A DNA stretch of 64,000 nucleotides from CAYFZO01 sp965226235 (GTDB lineage Bacteria; Pseudomonadota; Gammaproteobacteria; Poriferisulfidales; Oxydemutatoraceae). The stretch is taken from NCBI GenBank assembly GCA_965226235.1, contig OZ245335.1, positions 248,001-312,000 on the forward strand, in the 5' to 3' direction. Shown in pieces: positions 1 through 9,236 of this stretch (positions within the stretch are counted from its first letter, which is position 1; the number at the start of each line of letters is the position of its first letter). A program made the translations under genes and the position numbers. The notes under the pieces are model-generated. The model was not told where the DNA came from, made no database searches, and saw nothing but the letters and a program-made list of their open reading frames with translations.

Positions 1-2531
1 CGTATGCCATCGGCCATGATAATCCGACGGTCGAGCCCGAGCATGTGCTTGAAGCATTACTGGCAGATGCCAACGGTTCGGCGGCGCAGGTTATGCGCCT
101 TGCAGGCGGTGATTTGCAGCGTCTGAAGAGCGAACTCAAGGAAGCGCTCGAGCAATTGCCGCGCATTACGGGGACGACAACCGGAGAAGTGCACATTTCG
201 CACAGCCTCGCCAGGCTCCTGAGTATTTGCAGTAAGCTGGCGCAAAACAGAGGTGATCGGTATCTTTCTTCAGAATTGTTCCTGCAGGCGCTGTTCAAGC
301 ACAAGACAACGGCTGAGCTGCTTACTCGCTGCGGTATTGATGAGGCGAGGGTCCAGCACGCGATCGACTCGGTAAGGGGAGGGGAGAAGGTTTTGTCCGA
401 AAGTGACGAAGAGCATCGGCAGGCTTTGCAGAGATACACGCTTGATCTGACCGAGCAGGCGACGCACGGGAAGCTGGATCCCGTGATTGGTCGTGACGAC
501 GAAGTGCGACGAGTGATCCAGGTGCTACAAAGACGCACCAAGAACAACCCGGTAATCATCGGTGAGCCCGGCGTCGGGAAAACCGCAATCGTCGAAGGTT
601 TGGCTCAGCGCATCGTAAACAAGGAAGTGCCTGATGGTCTGCTCAACAAGCGCTTGCTGCTGCTCGACATGGGTACGTTGATCGCAGGCGCGAAATACAG
701 GGGAGAATTCGAGGAGCGCCTGAAAGCGGTGCTCAAGGATATCGGCAGGCAGTCGGAGCAGGTGATTCTGTTTATCGACGAAGTGCATACCATGGTGGGG
801 GCGGGCAAAAGCGAGGGCTCGATGGATGCGGGCAATATGCTTAAGCCGGCGTTGGCTCGTGGCGAACTACACTGCATTGGTGCGACCACCCTGAACGAGT
901 ACCGTCAGTATATAGAAAAAGATGCAGCGCTTGAGCGGCGGTTTCAGAAGGTGCTCGTCGATGAGCCGACGATCGATGACACGATTGCAATTCTACGCGG
1001 TCTGAAAGAGCGCTATGAAGTCCACCACGGCGTCGAGATCACCGACCCTGCGATTGTTGCGGCGAGCCGCCTGTCGCACCGGTATATTTCGGATCGGCGG
1101 CTGCCCGACAAGGCGATCGATCTGATCGATGAGGCCGCGTCGCGTATTCGCATGGAGATAGACTCCAAACCGGAAAGCATGGACAAGCTCGAGCGGCGCT
1201 TGGTCCAATTCAAGATCGAACGCGAGGCGCTGAAGGAAGAAAGCGATCAGACTTCTCGACAGCGCCTTGAGCTTTTGCAGCAGGACATAGAAAATTTGGA
1301 GCGGGAATACGCCGATCTCGATGAAATATGGAAAGCTGAAAAGGCGGCACTGCAGGGAACGACACAGTTGAAAGAAGCACTCGAGCAGTGCCGCATCGAA
1401 ATGGAGGCCGCGAGGCGCAGAGGCGATCTCGGGAAAGTTTCCGAGCTGCAGTATGGACGGATTCCGGAACTTGAAAAGCGGCTTGTCGTGGAACAGGACG
1501 GAGACGGGAAAGTCAACGGCAGGCAAAAATTATTGCGCAACCGGGTTACCGAGAACGAAGTTGTCGATGTGGTTTCAAAGTGGACCGGTATTCCCGTCGG
1601 TCGCATGCTGCGTGACGAAAAGCAAAAATTGTTGTCGATGGAGAGTGCCTTGAGTGAACGGGTGATTGGCCAGCGTGAGCCGATCGTTGCCATATCCGAC
1701 GCTATTCGACGCGCTCGTGCGGGCTTGTCGGAGCCTGGTCGTCCAAATGGTTCGTTTATGCTGCTGGGGCCGACCGGCGTCGGCAAAACGGAACTGTGCA
1801 AGGCGCTTGCGGCTTTTTTGTTTGACAGCGAAGAAGCGCTGGTTCGAGTCGATATGTCGGAATTCATGGAAAAGCATTCCGTTTCAAGACTGATTGGTGC
1901 GCCGCCTGGTTACGTCGGCTATGAAGAGGGAGGGTACCTGACCGAAAAGGTCAGGCGACGCCCTTACTCGGTGTGTTTTCTGGATGAAATCGAGAAAGCG
2001 CATCCCGATATCTTCAATGTATTGTTGCAGGTACTTGATGACGGCAGGTTGACCGACGGGCAAGGGCGAACGGTGGATTTTCGTAACACCGTGATCGTAA
2101 TGACTTCAAATCTGGCCAACCAGTTGATCCAGGAGTTATCGACAAAGTTGTCCTACCAGGAACTGAAAAACAGGACTCAGGAGATTGTACGTGAACATTT
2201 TCGACCTGAGTTCATCAATCGTATCGATGAGATACTGGTGTTTTTGCCACTGACCAGAAGCGAGGTCCGTGAAATTTGTAAAATCCAGATTGGCCTGCTG
2301 GATCAACGGCTGAAGCAACAGGGGCTTTCCCTGCAGGTTAGCGACGAGACCGTTGATTTTTTGTCTGAGCTGGGGTTCGACCCGGTTTACGGCGCCCGTC
2401 CACTGAAGCGCACTTTGCAAAAGGAGCTGGAGAAACCGCTGGCGGGGAGTATTCTTGAGGGAAAATTCGAGCCCGGGACCACGATCGCCGTAAATTTGCG
2501 GGGAGGACAAATCGAGGTCGGCCCAGCTTGA
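1..2531 (+). CDS. clpB: ClpB protein disaggregase (5' end outside window)
   Basis: AAA+ unfoldase that, with DnaK, pulls polypeptides out of cytosolic aggregates. The frame is open from base 3, and the residues before the first internal GTG (YAIGHDNPTVEPEH) match the ClpB N-domain, so the gene begins upstream and only about 20 codons are missing. The N-domain is followed by AAA1 with Walker A GEPGVGKT and Walker B LFIDEVH, then a charged coiled-coil middle domain, then AAA2 with Walker A GPTGVGKT. The C-terminus has the family GFDPVYGARPLKR motif. The stop lies 27 bp before mazG on the same strand. Identity is very secure. Confidence 0.97.
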   Translation, partial: YAIGHDNPTVEPEHVLEALLADANGSAAQVMRLAGGDLQRLKSELKEALEQLPRITGTTTGEVHISHSLARLLSICSKLAQNRGDRYLSSELFLQALFKHKTTAELLTRCGIDEARVQHAIDSVRGGEKVLSESDEEHRQALQRYTLDLTEQATHGKLDPVIGRDDEVRRVIQVLQRRTKNNPVIIGEPGVGKTAIVEGLAQRIVNKEVPDGLLNKRLLLLDMGTLIAGAKYRGEFEERLKAVLKDIGRQSEQVILFIDEVHTMVGAGKSEGSMDAGNMLKPALARGELHCIGATTLNEYRQYIEKDAALERRFQKVLVDEPTIDDTIAILRGLKERYEVHHGVEITDPAIVAASRLSHRYISDRRLPDKAIDLIDEAASRIRMEIDSKPESMDKLERRLVQFKIEREALKEESDQTSRQRLELLQQDIENLEREYADLDEIWKAEKAALQGTTQLKEALEQCRIEMEAARRRGDLGKVSELQYGRIPELEKRLVVEQDGDGKVNGRQKLLRNRVTENEVVDVVSKWTGIPVGRMLRDEKQKLLSMESALSERVIGQREPIVAISDAIRRARAGLSEPGRPNGSFMLLGPTGVGKTELCKALAAFLFDSEEALVRVDMSEFMEKHSVSRLIGAPPGYVGYEEGGYLTEKVRRRPYSVCFLDEIEKAHPDIFNVLLQVLDDGRLTDGQGRTVDFRNTVIVMTSNLANQLIQELSTKLSYQELKNRTQEIVREHFRPEFINRIDEILVFLPLTRSEVREICKIQIGLLDQRLKQQGLSLQVSDETVDFLSELGFDPVYGARPLKRTLQKELEKPLAGSILEGKFEPGTTIAVNLRGGQIEVGPA

Positions 2532-2558
2532 TTCCTGGTTAATAACGTATCCAGGTTC

Positions 2559-3323
2559 ATGAAATCCATCCACAGGCTACTTGAGATAATGGAACGCTTG
2601 CGCGATCCGGAGACGGGATGTCCGTGGGATCGGAAGCAAGGATTTCAGACCATTGCGCCTTATACGCTGGAAGAAGCCTACGAGGTCGTCGACGCCATCG
2701 AGCGCGAAGACTATCCAGGCTTGCGGGAAGAACTGGGTGACCTGCTTTTGCAGGTGGTTTACCACGCGCAGATAGCGAGCGAGAAAAGGCTGTTTGATTT
2801 CAGAGATGTAGTAGATTCAATTACCGCCAAGATGATAGAGCGTCATCCGCACGTTTTTGGCGATCTGGAAGCCGGCGATGACGCTGAACTGGCACGGCGC
2901 TGGGATTATGGCAAGCAACAGGTTTACAAACAGCGGGGCCATGGAACCTTCGGTGGAATCGCGAGGAACCTGCCCGCGTTACGTTTGGCGCATAAGCTGC
3001 AAAGTCGTGTCGCATGCAAGGGGCTGGATTGGGAAAAAAGCTCTGATGTGCTTGCAAAACTCGATGAGGAAGCGGCCGAGTTACGTGTCGCGCTCGAACG
3101 CAACGAAGGTATCGCCGAAGAGCTTGGCGATTTGTTATTTACCTTGGTCAACCTGAGCAGGCACCTTTCTATCGATGCGGAAGACGCTCTACGCCAGAGC
3201 AGTCGCAAGTTTGAAAACCGCGTCTGCTTTATTGAAGAGCAACTGGAGGCACAGGGGCGCAACTGGGAAAGCGTGTCGCAGGAAGAACTGGAATCCCTGT
3301 GGGAGCAGGCAAAAGGCCGGTGA
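2559..3323 (+). CDS. mazG: Nucleoside triphosphate pyrophosphohydrolase MazG
   Basis: Hydrolyses canonical and non-canonical NTPs to NMP and pyrophosphate in the cytoplasm and is linked to nucleotide-pool cleaning and starvation signalling. The 254-residue protein has the N-terminal CPWD motif (residues 21-24) and two tandem all-alpha MazG modules, each with an acidic metal-binding motif (REELGDLLLQ near 57 and AEELGDLLFT in the second half). The length is close to the usual 260. It follows clpB after a 27-bp gap, so the two may be cotranscribed. It ends convergently, 30 bp from the sulfurylase/kinase gene. Confidence 0.95.
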   Translation: MKSIHRLLEIMERLRDPETGCPWDRKQGFQTIAPYTLEEAYEVVDAIEREDYPGLREELGDLLLQVVYHAQIASEKRLFDFRDVVDSITAKMIERHPHVFGDLEAGDDAELARRWDYGKQQVYKQRGHGTFGGIARNLPALRLAHKLQSRVACKGLDWEKSSDVLAKLDEEAAELRVALERNEGIAEELGDLLFTLVNLSRHLSIDAEDALRQSSRKFENRVCFIEEQLEAQGRNWESVSQEELESLWEQAKGR

Positions 3324-3353
3324 AGCCCAGGTCGAGGCCGTGCCTGATAGAGA

Positions 3354-5093
3354 TTACGTTTCTGCTTGATCGTCGGTTGTCATATAACCTTGCTTCTGGA
3401 TACAGGCATAAATTTTTTCTGCAGCCTCGTCGATCCGAACGAATCTGGTATCGATGACTACTTCGGCGTTTCCCGGTGCTTCATAGCTATCACTGATACC
3501 GGTGAAGTTCTTCATCAGGTTTTCGCGCGCGCGCGTGTAAAGCCCCTTGGTGTCTCGTTCTTCGCATATTTCAATGGGGGTGCTGATGTAAACTTCTGTA
3601 TATCCACCGTACTGGGAAATCAGTTCGCGGTTGAACCGGCGGTCTTTCTCGTAGGGCGCGATAGGTGCACAGATTGCGATACCTCCGTTTTTCGTTATCT
3701 CGCTTGCCACGTAACCGATTCTGCGTACGTTGATCGAGCGGTGTTCCGGCAAGAAGCCCAACTCGCTGGACAAGTGCGTACGCACGATGTCTCCATCCAG
3801 CAAAGTGATGCGTCCACAGCCGTGTTCATGGAGTTTGGCTATCAGGGCATGGGCAATCGTCGACTTTCCGGATCCGGAAAGGCCGGTGAAGAACACCGTG
3901 AAACCGCGTTGTTCCAAGGGGGGTAAAACCTTGTGTAGTTCCCGGGCAATCTTCGGCAGGGTAAACCAGTCGGGGATGTGGTCTCCGCGCGCGAGCATCG
4001 CTCGCAGTTCAGTGCCCGATATGGAAAGTGTTTCTTCTCCTGGTTGAACCTCGTTTGCAAACACGTATTTTTTTGTCTTCGGTCGATACACCATGTTACC
4101 GAACGAGACAGGTTCTATACCGATTTCAGGCGCATGTTCAAGCAATGCCTGTTGTGCCTCAAACTCGCCGTAAAACGGCTTGCCCTGGCTGTCCTTGCCC
4201 GGTCCCGCGTGATCTCTGCCGATGATCATATGCGTGCAGCCGTAGTTTTTTCTGATGATGCCGTGCAGCAGAGCTTCGCGAGGGCCGCCCATGCGCATCG
4301 CGAGGGGCAACAGCGACAACATCGCTGCGCCTTTGGGATAACAGGTGAGCGTGTGCTCATAACAGCGTACGCGCGTATAGTGATTGATGTCGCCGGGTTT
4401 GGTCATGCCCACCACCGGATGCAACAGCAACTTCGCGTCACAGTCCTCCATCGCTTTTTCTGTCATCGAAATGTGTGCCATGTGCATGGGGTTGCGGGTC
4501 TGGAACGCGACGATTCTTTTCCAGCCTCGGCGTTTGAATTCGATGCACAGCTCTTGGGGAGTATGGCGGTAAGCTTGGTAATCGTAGTGCCGGACCCTGG
4601 CTATGGCTTGCAGATGTCCGGCGATATAAACGGGCTTCGAAATATCCAGCAAATAATTGATTGCAGGATGTTTTTTATCCAGATTGCCGTAGACCAACTG
4701 CGCCTCGTGCACAAGGTCCGGTTCCCATATTTCCGTCAGGGTCAGGATTGCAATTGCAAAACCTTCCTTATCCCGCAGGGTGATTTTGTCCCCCGGCTTT
4801 CTTGGCGCTATGAACTCTTCGGATACGTCGAGCGTAATCGGCATGGGGAAGAGCATATTGTTTTTCAGCCGCATCGTGCTGAGTACCGATTCGTAATCGG
4901 CGCGCCCCATGAAATTCGATACAGGCGCAAAGCTACCGTCGAGTAGCAGTTCAATATCACATAACTGGCGGTTCTGGAGCGTCCAGAAAGGATGGCCGGC
5001 CGCTTCCTGTATCAGTCGCTTTTGCCGGCTTTTGGTTGGCGGGAAGGCGGGAAGGCTGTGATCCGGGCTACTTGCCTGCAGTGTTGCGGTCAT
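3354..5093 (-). CDS. Bifunctional sulfate adenylyltransferase / adenylylsulfate kinase
   Basis: Makes APS from ATP and sulfate, then phosphorylates it to PAPS; the sulfurylase half can also run in reverse and form ATP from APS. The 579-residue protein has an N-terminal PUA-like domain and a homo-oligomeric type ATP sulfurylase with QTRNPMHMAH and GRDHAGPG motifs. From about residue 400 there is an APS kinase domain with P-loop GLSGSGKS, LLDGD and RDTKGLYTRAR. The kinase motifs look intact, unlike the degenerate domain in fungal sulfurylases. The Sat-then-kinase order is that of Aquifex and some sulfur-oxidising proteobacteria. No other sulfur genes lie beside it, so assimilatory or energy use cannot be decided here. 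Confidence 0.93.
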   Translation of the reverse strand: MTATLQASSPDHSLPAFPPTKSRQKRLIQEAAGHPFWTLQNRQLCDIELLLDGSFAPVSNFMGRADYESVLSTMRLKNNMLFPMPITLDVSEEFIAPRKPGDKITLRDKEGFAIAILTLTEIWEPDLVHEAQLVYGNLDKKHPAINYLLDISKPVYIAGHLQAIARVRHYDYQAYRHTPQELCIEFKRRGWKRIVAFQTRNPMHMAHISMTEKAMEDCDAKLLLHPVVGMTKPGDINHYTRVRCYEHTLTCYPKGAAMLSLLPLAMRMGGPREALLHGIIRKNYGCTHMIIGRDHAGPGKDSQGKPFYGEFEAQQALLEHAPEIGIEPVSFGNMVYRPKTKKYVFANEVQPGEETLSISGTELRAMLARGDHIPDWFTLPKIARELHKVLPPLEQRGFTVFFTGLSGSGKSTIAHALIAKLHEHGCGRITLLDGDIVRTHLSSELGFLPEHRSINVRRIGYVASEITKNGGIAICAPIAPYEKDRRFNRELISQYGGYTEVYISTPIEICEERDTKGLYTRARENLMKNFTGISDSYEAPGNAEVVIDTRFVRIDEAAEKIYACIQKQGYMTTDDQAET

Positions 5094-5146
5094 TGAATAT
5101 GCCCGTTGTTGTGAAATCCGGTAGCAGGGTAAATTGCAGGGTGCGG

Positions 5147-5155
5147 ATTATAGCA
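5147..5155 (-). promoter_or_regulatory. Extended -10 promoter element for the sulfurylase/kinase gene
   Basis: On the minus strand this reads TGCTATAAT, a perfect extended -10 (TGn plus TATAAT), about 55 bp before the ATG at 5093. No convincing -35 hexamer is visible at 17 bp, which is acceptable for extended -10 promoters. Confidence 0.6.
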
Positions 5156-5266
5156 TGTGGTTACAGTCTTGCTCTTTATGTAATGTCGGTGGGGCACCTG
5201 ACAGGGGCAAACCGAGGGGGTAATAAACGGACCCAGGTGAGCAGGTATCCGACAGGTCGCTTATGG

Positions 5267-6604
5267 TCAGAGCAGAAACAGGGTAGCCAGCCCCAGGAAT
5301 GAAAAAATGCCGATGATATCGGTAAAAGTGGTCAGGATGACCCCTCCGGCAATGGCTGGGTCCACATTTAGTTTTTTCAACGCCGCAGGAATCATGGCGC
5401 CGGAGAGCGCTGAAAAAAACAGGCTTAGGATTGTCGAGACACCGATAATGATTCCTATCGCGACATTCCCGAACCATAGGATGACGGCCAGCATGATCAC
5501 TACTGCCCAAACGCATCCGTTCAGCAAGCCTACCGCCAGTTCTTTCAGTAATAATGCCCGCCAGTTGCTGGGTCCAATCTGGCCTGTTGCCACGCCACGA
5601 ATAATCAGTGTCAGGGTCTGGCCACCTGCGATGCCCGCCATGCTGGAGACCACGGGCATCAGCACGGCCAGCAGGATAATTTTTTCCAACGTCCCCTGGA
5701 AAAGGCTGATAACCCAGGCTGCGAGAAAAGCAGTGGCGAGGTTGATACCCAACCATAGTGCCCGCTGCTTCGAGGAAGCGCCCACGGGAGTGAATAAATC
5801 TTCGTCAGGCCGTAACCCGGCTGCGGTAAATTCCGTTTGTTGCGCTTTTTGGTGGATGATGTCGAGGACGTCATCCACGGTAATGCGCCCGAGCAACTGG
5901 TTGTTGCTGTCGACGACCGGCGCCGATACGAGCTGGCGATCTTCAAACAGGCGTGCGACTTCATCTGCGGGAGTATTGGCGTCGACGACTATATCGTTGG
6001 TGTTCATAATTTTCGATATCCGGGTCTCTGGCGTATGGATGAGCAACTGGGATAACTGCACGGAGCCGATGTAGTGGTTGGTCCTGTCTATGACCATCAG
6101 CTTGTTTGTGTGGGAGGGGAGCTCGCCACGCATTTGCAGGTAGCGCAGCACGGTATCGAGCGTGAGGTCCTTTCTGATGGTAACGGTATTGAGATCCATC
6201 AGGCCGCCCGCGCTATCCTTGTCATAGGACAAAACCCGCTCGAGGCGCCTGCGATCCTGTTCTTCCATGCTGGCCAGGACCCGGTTGCTCACGGTGGTGG
6301 GCAGGCCGATAAAGAGCTGTGCCAGTTGGTCTACATCGAGTTCCTCAAGTGCCGAGATCAGTTCCTCAGGGTCCGTGATTTTTATCAGGTTTTCACGCAC
6401 GCCTTCATTCACTTCAAGCAGCACTTCACCTTCGACTTCAGGAGCAAGAAGCCCCCACACCAGATGCCGTTGTGGGATCGGCAGAGATTCCAGCAGATCG
6501 GCGATTTCTGCCGGATACAGGCTTTGAAGATGCTGTTCGGTGCTGGCCAGCGCCCCCGCGCTCAACTGACCGGAGATTTTTTCTCGAAGCTGATGTCGAT
6601 CCAT
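5267..6604 (-). CDS. mgtE: Magnesium transporter MgtE
   Basis: Mg2+ channel of the inner membrane, gated by cytosolic Mg2+. The 445-residue protein has the expected order: an N-terminal superhelical MgtE_N domain (about 1-125), a CBS pair (about 130-255) and five membrane helices (about 280-445). The family pore signature with its Mg-binding aspartate is present near the end (LTTFTDIIGIFSFLGLA). The length matches the family. It lies downstream of ptsI on the same strand after a 136-bp gap and upstream of the sulfurylase gene, which has its own promoter. Confidence 0.95.
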   Translation of the reverse strand: MDRHQLREKISGQLSAGALASTEQHLQSLYPAEIADLLESLPIPQRHLVWGLLAPEVEGEVLLEVNEGVRENLIKITDPEELISALEELDVDQLAQLFIGLPTTVSNRVLASMEEQDRRRLERVLSYDKDSAGGLMDLNTVTIRKDLTLDTVLRYLQMRGELPSHTNKLMVIDRTNHYIGSVQLSQLLIHTPETRISKIMNTNDIVVDANTPADEVARLFEDRQLVSAPVVDSNNQLLGRITVDDVLDIIHQKAQQTEFTAAGLRPDEDLFTPVGASSKQRALWLGINLATAFLAAWVISLFQGTLEKIILLAVLMPVVSSMAGIAGGQTLTLIIRGVATGQIGPSNWRALLLKELAVGLLNGCVWAVVIMLAVILWFGNVAIGIIIGVSTILSLFFSALSGAMIPAALKKLNVDPAIAGGVILTTFTDIIGIFSFLGLATLFLL

Positions 6605-6740
6605 AACCGTAGCGCGTCTCAGAGGTTGAAAAAAAACGCTAGTGTACCTGAAGCCAAAGCCGCTTCTTCATGAAAAGGCGCGGGTATGCGAGAGAAAGAG
6701 ATGGGCATCGATCAAGCTTGACCCTGCCGATTTTCGGTTG

Positions 6741-8483
6741 CTATGCCGGTGGATCCTGTAGCGATGCGATCAATGCCGAGATTTTGTCCGTATCGGTGTG
6801 GCTCAGAATCTGGCGGCATTTTTTCTGCAGGTCTGAAATATCGCTGTTGCGAATTATTTTTTTTATTTCCAATAAAGCCGAGGGGGGGACGCTGTATTCC
6901 CTCAGTCCAAGGCCCAGCAACAGCCGGGTATAGCGGGTATCCGCCGCCATCTCTCCGCACATCGAGACCGGTGTGTTTTCTTTTTTGCCTGCGTCCAGCA
7001 CCATTGCTACAAGCCTCAGGAAGCCTGGATGCAGTGGGTCGTAAAGATAACTGACTTCGTCGTCAATGCGGTCGATCGCCAGCGTGTACTGGATCAGATC
7101 GTTCGTGCCGATCGACAGGAAGTCAAGATGTTTCGCCAAAACGGGCGCCAGCAAGGCTGCCGCCGGCACCTCGATCATGCCGCCAATTTTTATTTCTTTG
7201 TCATAGCGCTTTTTCTTTTGTAGCAGTTGTGCTTTTGCCAGTTGCAGCAGTTGTAGGATTTGCTTGAGTTCGTGCAGGTTGGTCAGCATCGGAAACATGA
7301 TGCGCACCTGGCCGTATGCCGAAGAACGCAATATCGCGCGCAGTTGCGTCAGAAATGTTTCCGGGTCTTTCAGGGAGCGCCTGATCGCCCGCATGCCAAG
7401 TGCCGGGTTGGAGGCCAGAGGGCGCCGGTATTCAGGGTCGAATTCCTTTTCTGCGCCGACATCAAGGGTGCGGATAGTGACGGGCTTTTCCTCCATGGCG
7501 CGGACCACTTTCCGATAGATCCGAAATTGCCCGTCTTCCTCGGTTACCTGATCTTCCCCCAGATATAGAAATTCCGTTCGATACAGTCCAATGCCTTCCG
7601 CGCCACTTTTTTTCAGTCCGCGCAGGTCTTCAGCCAGATCCACGTTCACCATCAGCCTTATTTTGGTCCTGTCGCGGGAGATCGTTTTTTTATCAATAAG
7701 CGATTGCAGTTCGCTCCAGTGCTTGCGTTCCTTGCGTTGCTCGGCACGATATACCTTCAGCAATTGCTCATCGGGGGCGGCAGTAATCACGCCGGTACGT
7801 CCGTCGAGTATGATTTTCTCGTCTTCTCGCAACAGGGTTTTCACATTGTGCGCAGCTACTACCGCAGGTATTTTGAGGCTGCGCGCCAGGATTGCCGTGT
7901 GTGAAGTTTGCCCTCCGAGCTCGGTGATAAAGCCGGCAACGTGCTGGTGCTGCAGGACTATGGTATCTGCCGGGGTAAGATCGTCGGCAACGACGATCCT
8001 GTTTTTCAGGCTGGTGCTCTGTTCTTCCTTCCGGTAGTCCTTGTTGGCCAGAAATCCTTGGATCAAACCTATTACGTGCTCGATGTCGTTGCGGCGCGTG
8101 CGGAGATAGTCGTCGTGCATCTGATCGAAGATTTCAACCAGTTGCTCCTGCTGTAGCTTGAGTGCCCACTCGGCGTTACACGACTTTTTATTGATAATGT
8201 CGATAGGGACCTGTCCGAGTAAGGAATCGTCGAGCATCAGCAGATGGGAATCTATAAATTCGGCGATATCGACGGGTGCTTCTCTCGGGATACTTTCGCG
8301 CAGCCTGCGCAGGTGCAGGGCTGCCTTTTTCTGCGCTTTTTGGAACCGGACCACTTCAGCTTTCAGTTTGCTCCTGGGTATGTGGCGCTCCTTGATTTGC
8401 ACCTTGTTGTCACGGGACAGGATATGCACCCGGCCGATGCTGATGCCGTGAGAGACGCCGACGCCGCTTATCAGTAACGCCAT
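6741..8483 (-). CDS. ptsI: PTS enzyme I (phosphoenolpyruvate-protein phosphotransferase)
   Basis: Takes phosphate from PEP and passes it to HPr. The protein has the HPr-interacting alpha domain, the swivelling phospho-histidine domain with GGQTSHTAILA (active His at about residue 195) and the C-terminal PEP-binding barrel. The length (580) fits PtsI; there is no N-terminal GAF domain, so it is not PtsP. I chose the ATG at 8483 (MALLISGVGVSHG) because it matches family N-termini and has AAGGA in front, inside the 3' end of ptsH. An ATG at 8516 would overlap ptsH by 29 bp. It is the last gene of the hprK-EIIA-ptsH-ptsI run. Confidence 0.93.
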   Translation of the reverse strand: MALLISGVGVSHGISIGRVHILSRDNKVQIKERHIPRSKLKAEVVRFQKAQKKAALHLRRLRESIPREAPVDIAEFIDSHLLMLDDSLLGQVPIDIINKKSCNAEWALKLQQEQLVEIFDQMHDDYLRTRRNDIEHVIGLIQGFLANKDYRKEEQSTSLKNRIVVADDLTPADTIVLQHQHVAGFITELGGQTSHTAILARSLKIPAVVAAHNVKTLLREDEKIILDGRTGVITAAPDEQLLKVYRAEQRKERKHWSELQSLIDKKTISRDRTKIRLMVNVDLAEDLRGLKKSGAEGIGLYRTEFLYLGEDQVTEEDGQFRIYRKVVRAMEEKPVTIRTLDVGAEKEFDPEYRRPLASNPALGMRAIRRSLKDPETFLTQLRAILRSSAYGQVRIMFPMLTNLHELKQILQLLQLAKAQLLQKKKRYDKEIKIGGMIEVPAAALLAPVLAKHLDFLSIGTNDLIQYTLAIDRIDDEVSYLYDPLHPGFLRLVAMVLDAGKKENTPVSMCGEMAADTRYTRLLLGLGLREYSVPPSALLEIKKIIRNSDISDLQKKCRQILSHTDTDKISALIASLQDPPA

Positions 8484-8487
8484 GCCT

Positions 8488-8760
8488 CTATTCCTTTTCT
8501 CCAAAGCGATTTTCAACCAGTAGCGTGAGTTGCTTCATCGCTTCCTGTTCGTCTTCACCATGGGTTGTCACTATCAATTCCGTACCTTTCGAAGCGGCGA
8601 GCATCATCAGCCCCATGATGCTCTTCCCGTTGATTTTGTTGTGGGTGTCCTTTATGACATCGATCTGACTCGAGAACCTGGAAGCGGTTTCAACAAATTT
8701 CGAGGCGGCGCGCGCGTGCAGGCCGAGCGTGTTAATAATTTTTACTTTGCTTCTGATCAT
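8488..8760 (-). CDS. ptsH: Phosphocarrier protein HPr
   Basis: Small phosphocarrier between enzyme I and EIIA proteins. With the ATG at 8760, which overlaps the EIIA stop as ATGA, the protein has 90 residues and the phospho-histidine falls at His15 (GLHARAA), as in typical HPr. The regulatory serine is kept in GKSIMGLMMLAA (Ser47, equivalent to Ser46), the site phosphorylated by HprK, whose gene is nearby. An ATG three codons earlier (8769) is also possible. The Ala after HAR, in place of Pro, is common in proteobacterial regulatory HPr proteins. Confidence 0.92.
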   Translation of the reverse strand: MIRSKVKIINTLGLHARAASKFVETASRFSSQIDVIKDTHNKINGKSIMGLMMLAASKGTELIVTTHGEDEQEAMKQLTLLVENRFGEKE

Positions 8761-9146
8761 TTGCGACATTCTCGTACACTGCTGCGACCCGCTTCCAGTG
8801 CTTTCCGGGTCAGTTGTGGCAGTTCGAGAGCGTGGTAGTTCATGACCCTGATCAGCATGGCAAGATTGACCCCGCTGACGATGTGCACCAGGGCTTGCCG
8901 GTAAAACGTGGTGCTGATATTGCACGGGGTCGAGCCGTAAAGGTCGGTGAGGATCAGCATGGTTTGATTGCCCATCTCCTTATGCATCCGTTCTATGCCG
9001 AGGGCGATGGCTTGTGGATCACTGTCGGGTTTCACCGACAAACTCCTGGTTTCGAGTGGCAGGGTTCTCCCCAATATCGAGCGGGCAACGTCAACTATTG
9101 CTTCCCCGGAGGTGCCATGGGTTACCAGAAGGATGCCGACGCTCAT
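8757..9146 (-). CDS. PTS mannose/fructose-type EIIA domain protein
   Basis: A free-standing EIIA(Man)-fold protein of 129 residues with the phospho-histidine at His10 (LLVTHG) and the conserved LTDLYGSTPCN stretch. Such proteins accept phosphate from HPr. No EIIB, EIIC or EIID is encoded nearby, so it most likely serves a regulatory chain rather than sugar uptake. It sits between hprK and ptsH, as in many proteobacteria with HprK. The 90-bp gap to hprK is where rapZ often lies in such operons; no coding remnant is visible there. Confidence 0.88.
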   Translation of the reverse strand: MSVGILLVTHGTSGEAIVDVARSILGRTLPLETRSLSVKPDSDPQAIALGIERMHKEMGNQTMLILTDLYGSTPCNISTTFYRQALVHIVSGVNLAMLIRVMNYHALELPQLTRKALEAGRSSVRECRK

Positions 9147-9236
9147 GTTGTAGGCGATTCAATCACGCGACGCTTTGCGGGCTTTGCCCTCGCTTCGGAG
9201 TTTTTTTGGCACGCAGGCGGTAGCAGTCACTTTGCC

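Noticed and set aside
3978..4946. Open frame of 322 codons on the plus strand opposite the sulfurylase domain
   Set aside because: Antisense to a certain gene with catalytic motifs; no recognisable domain.
6605..6740. Magnesium riboswitch before mgtE
   Set aside because: The 136-bp spacer shows no M-box-like conserved structure and is too short for a typical one with its expression platform.
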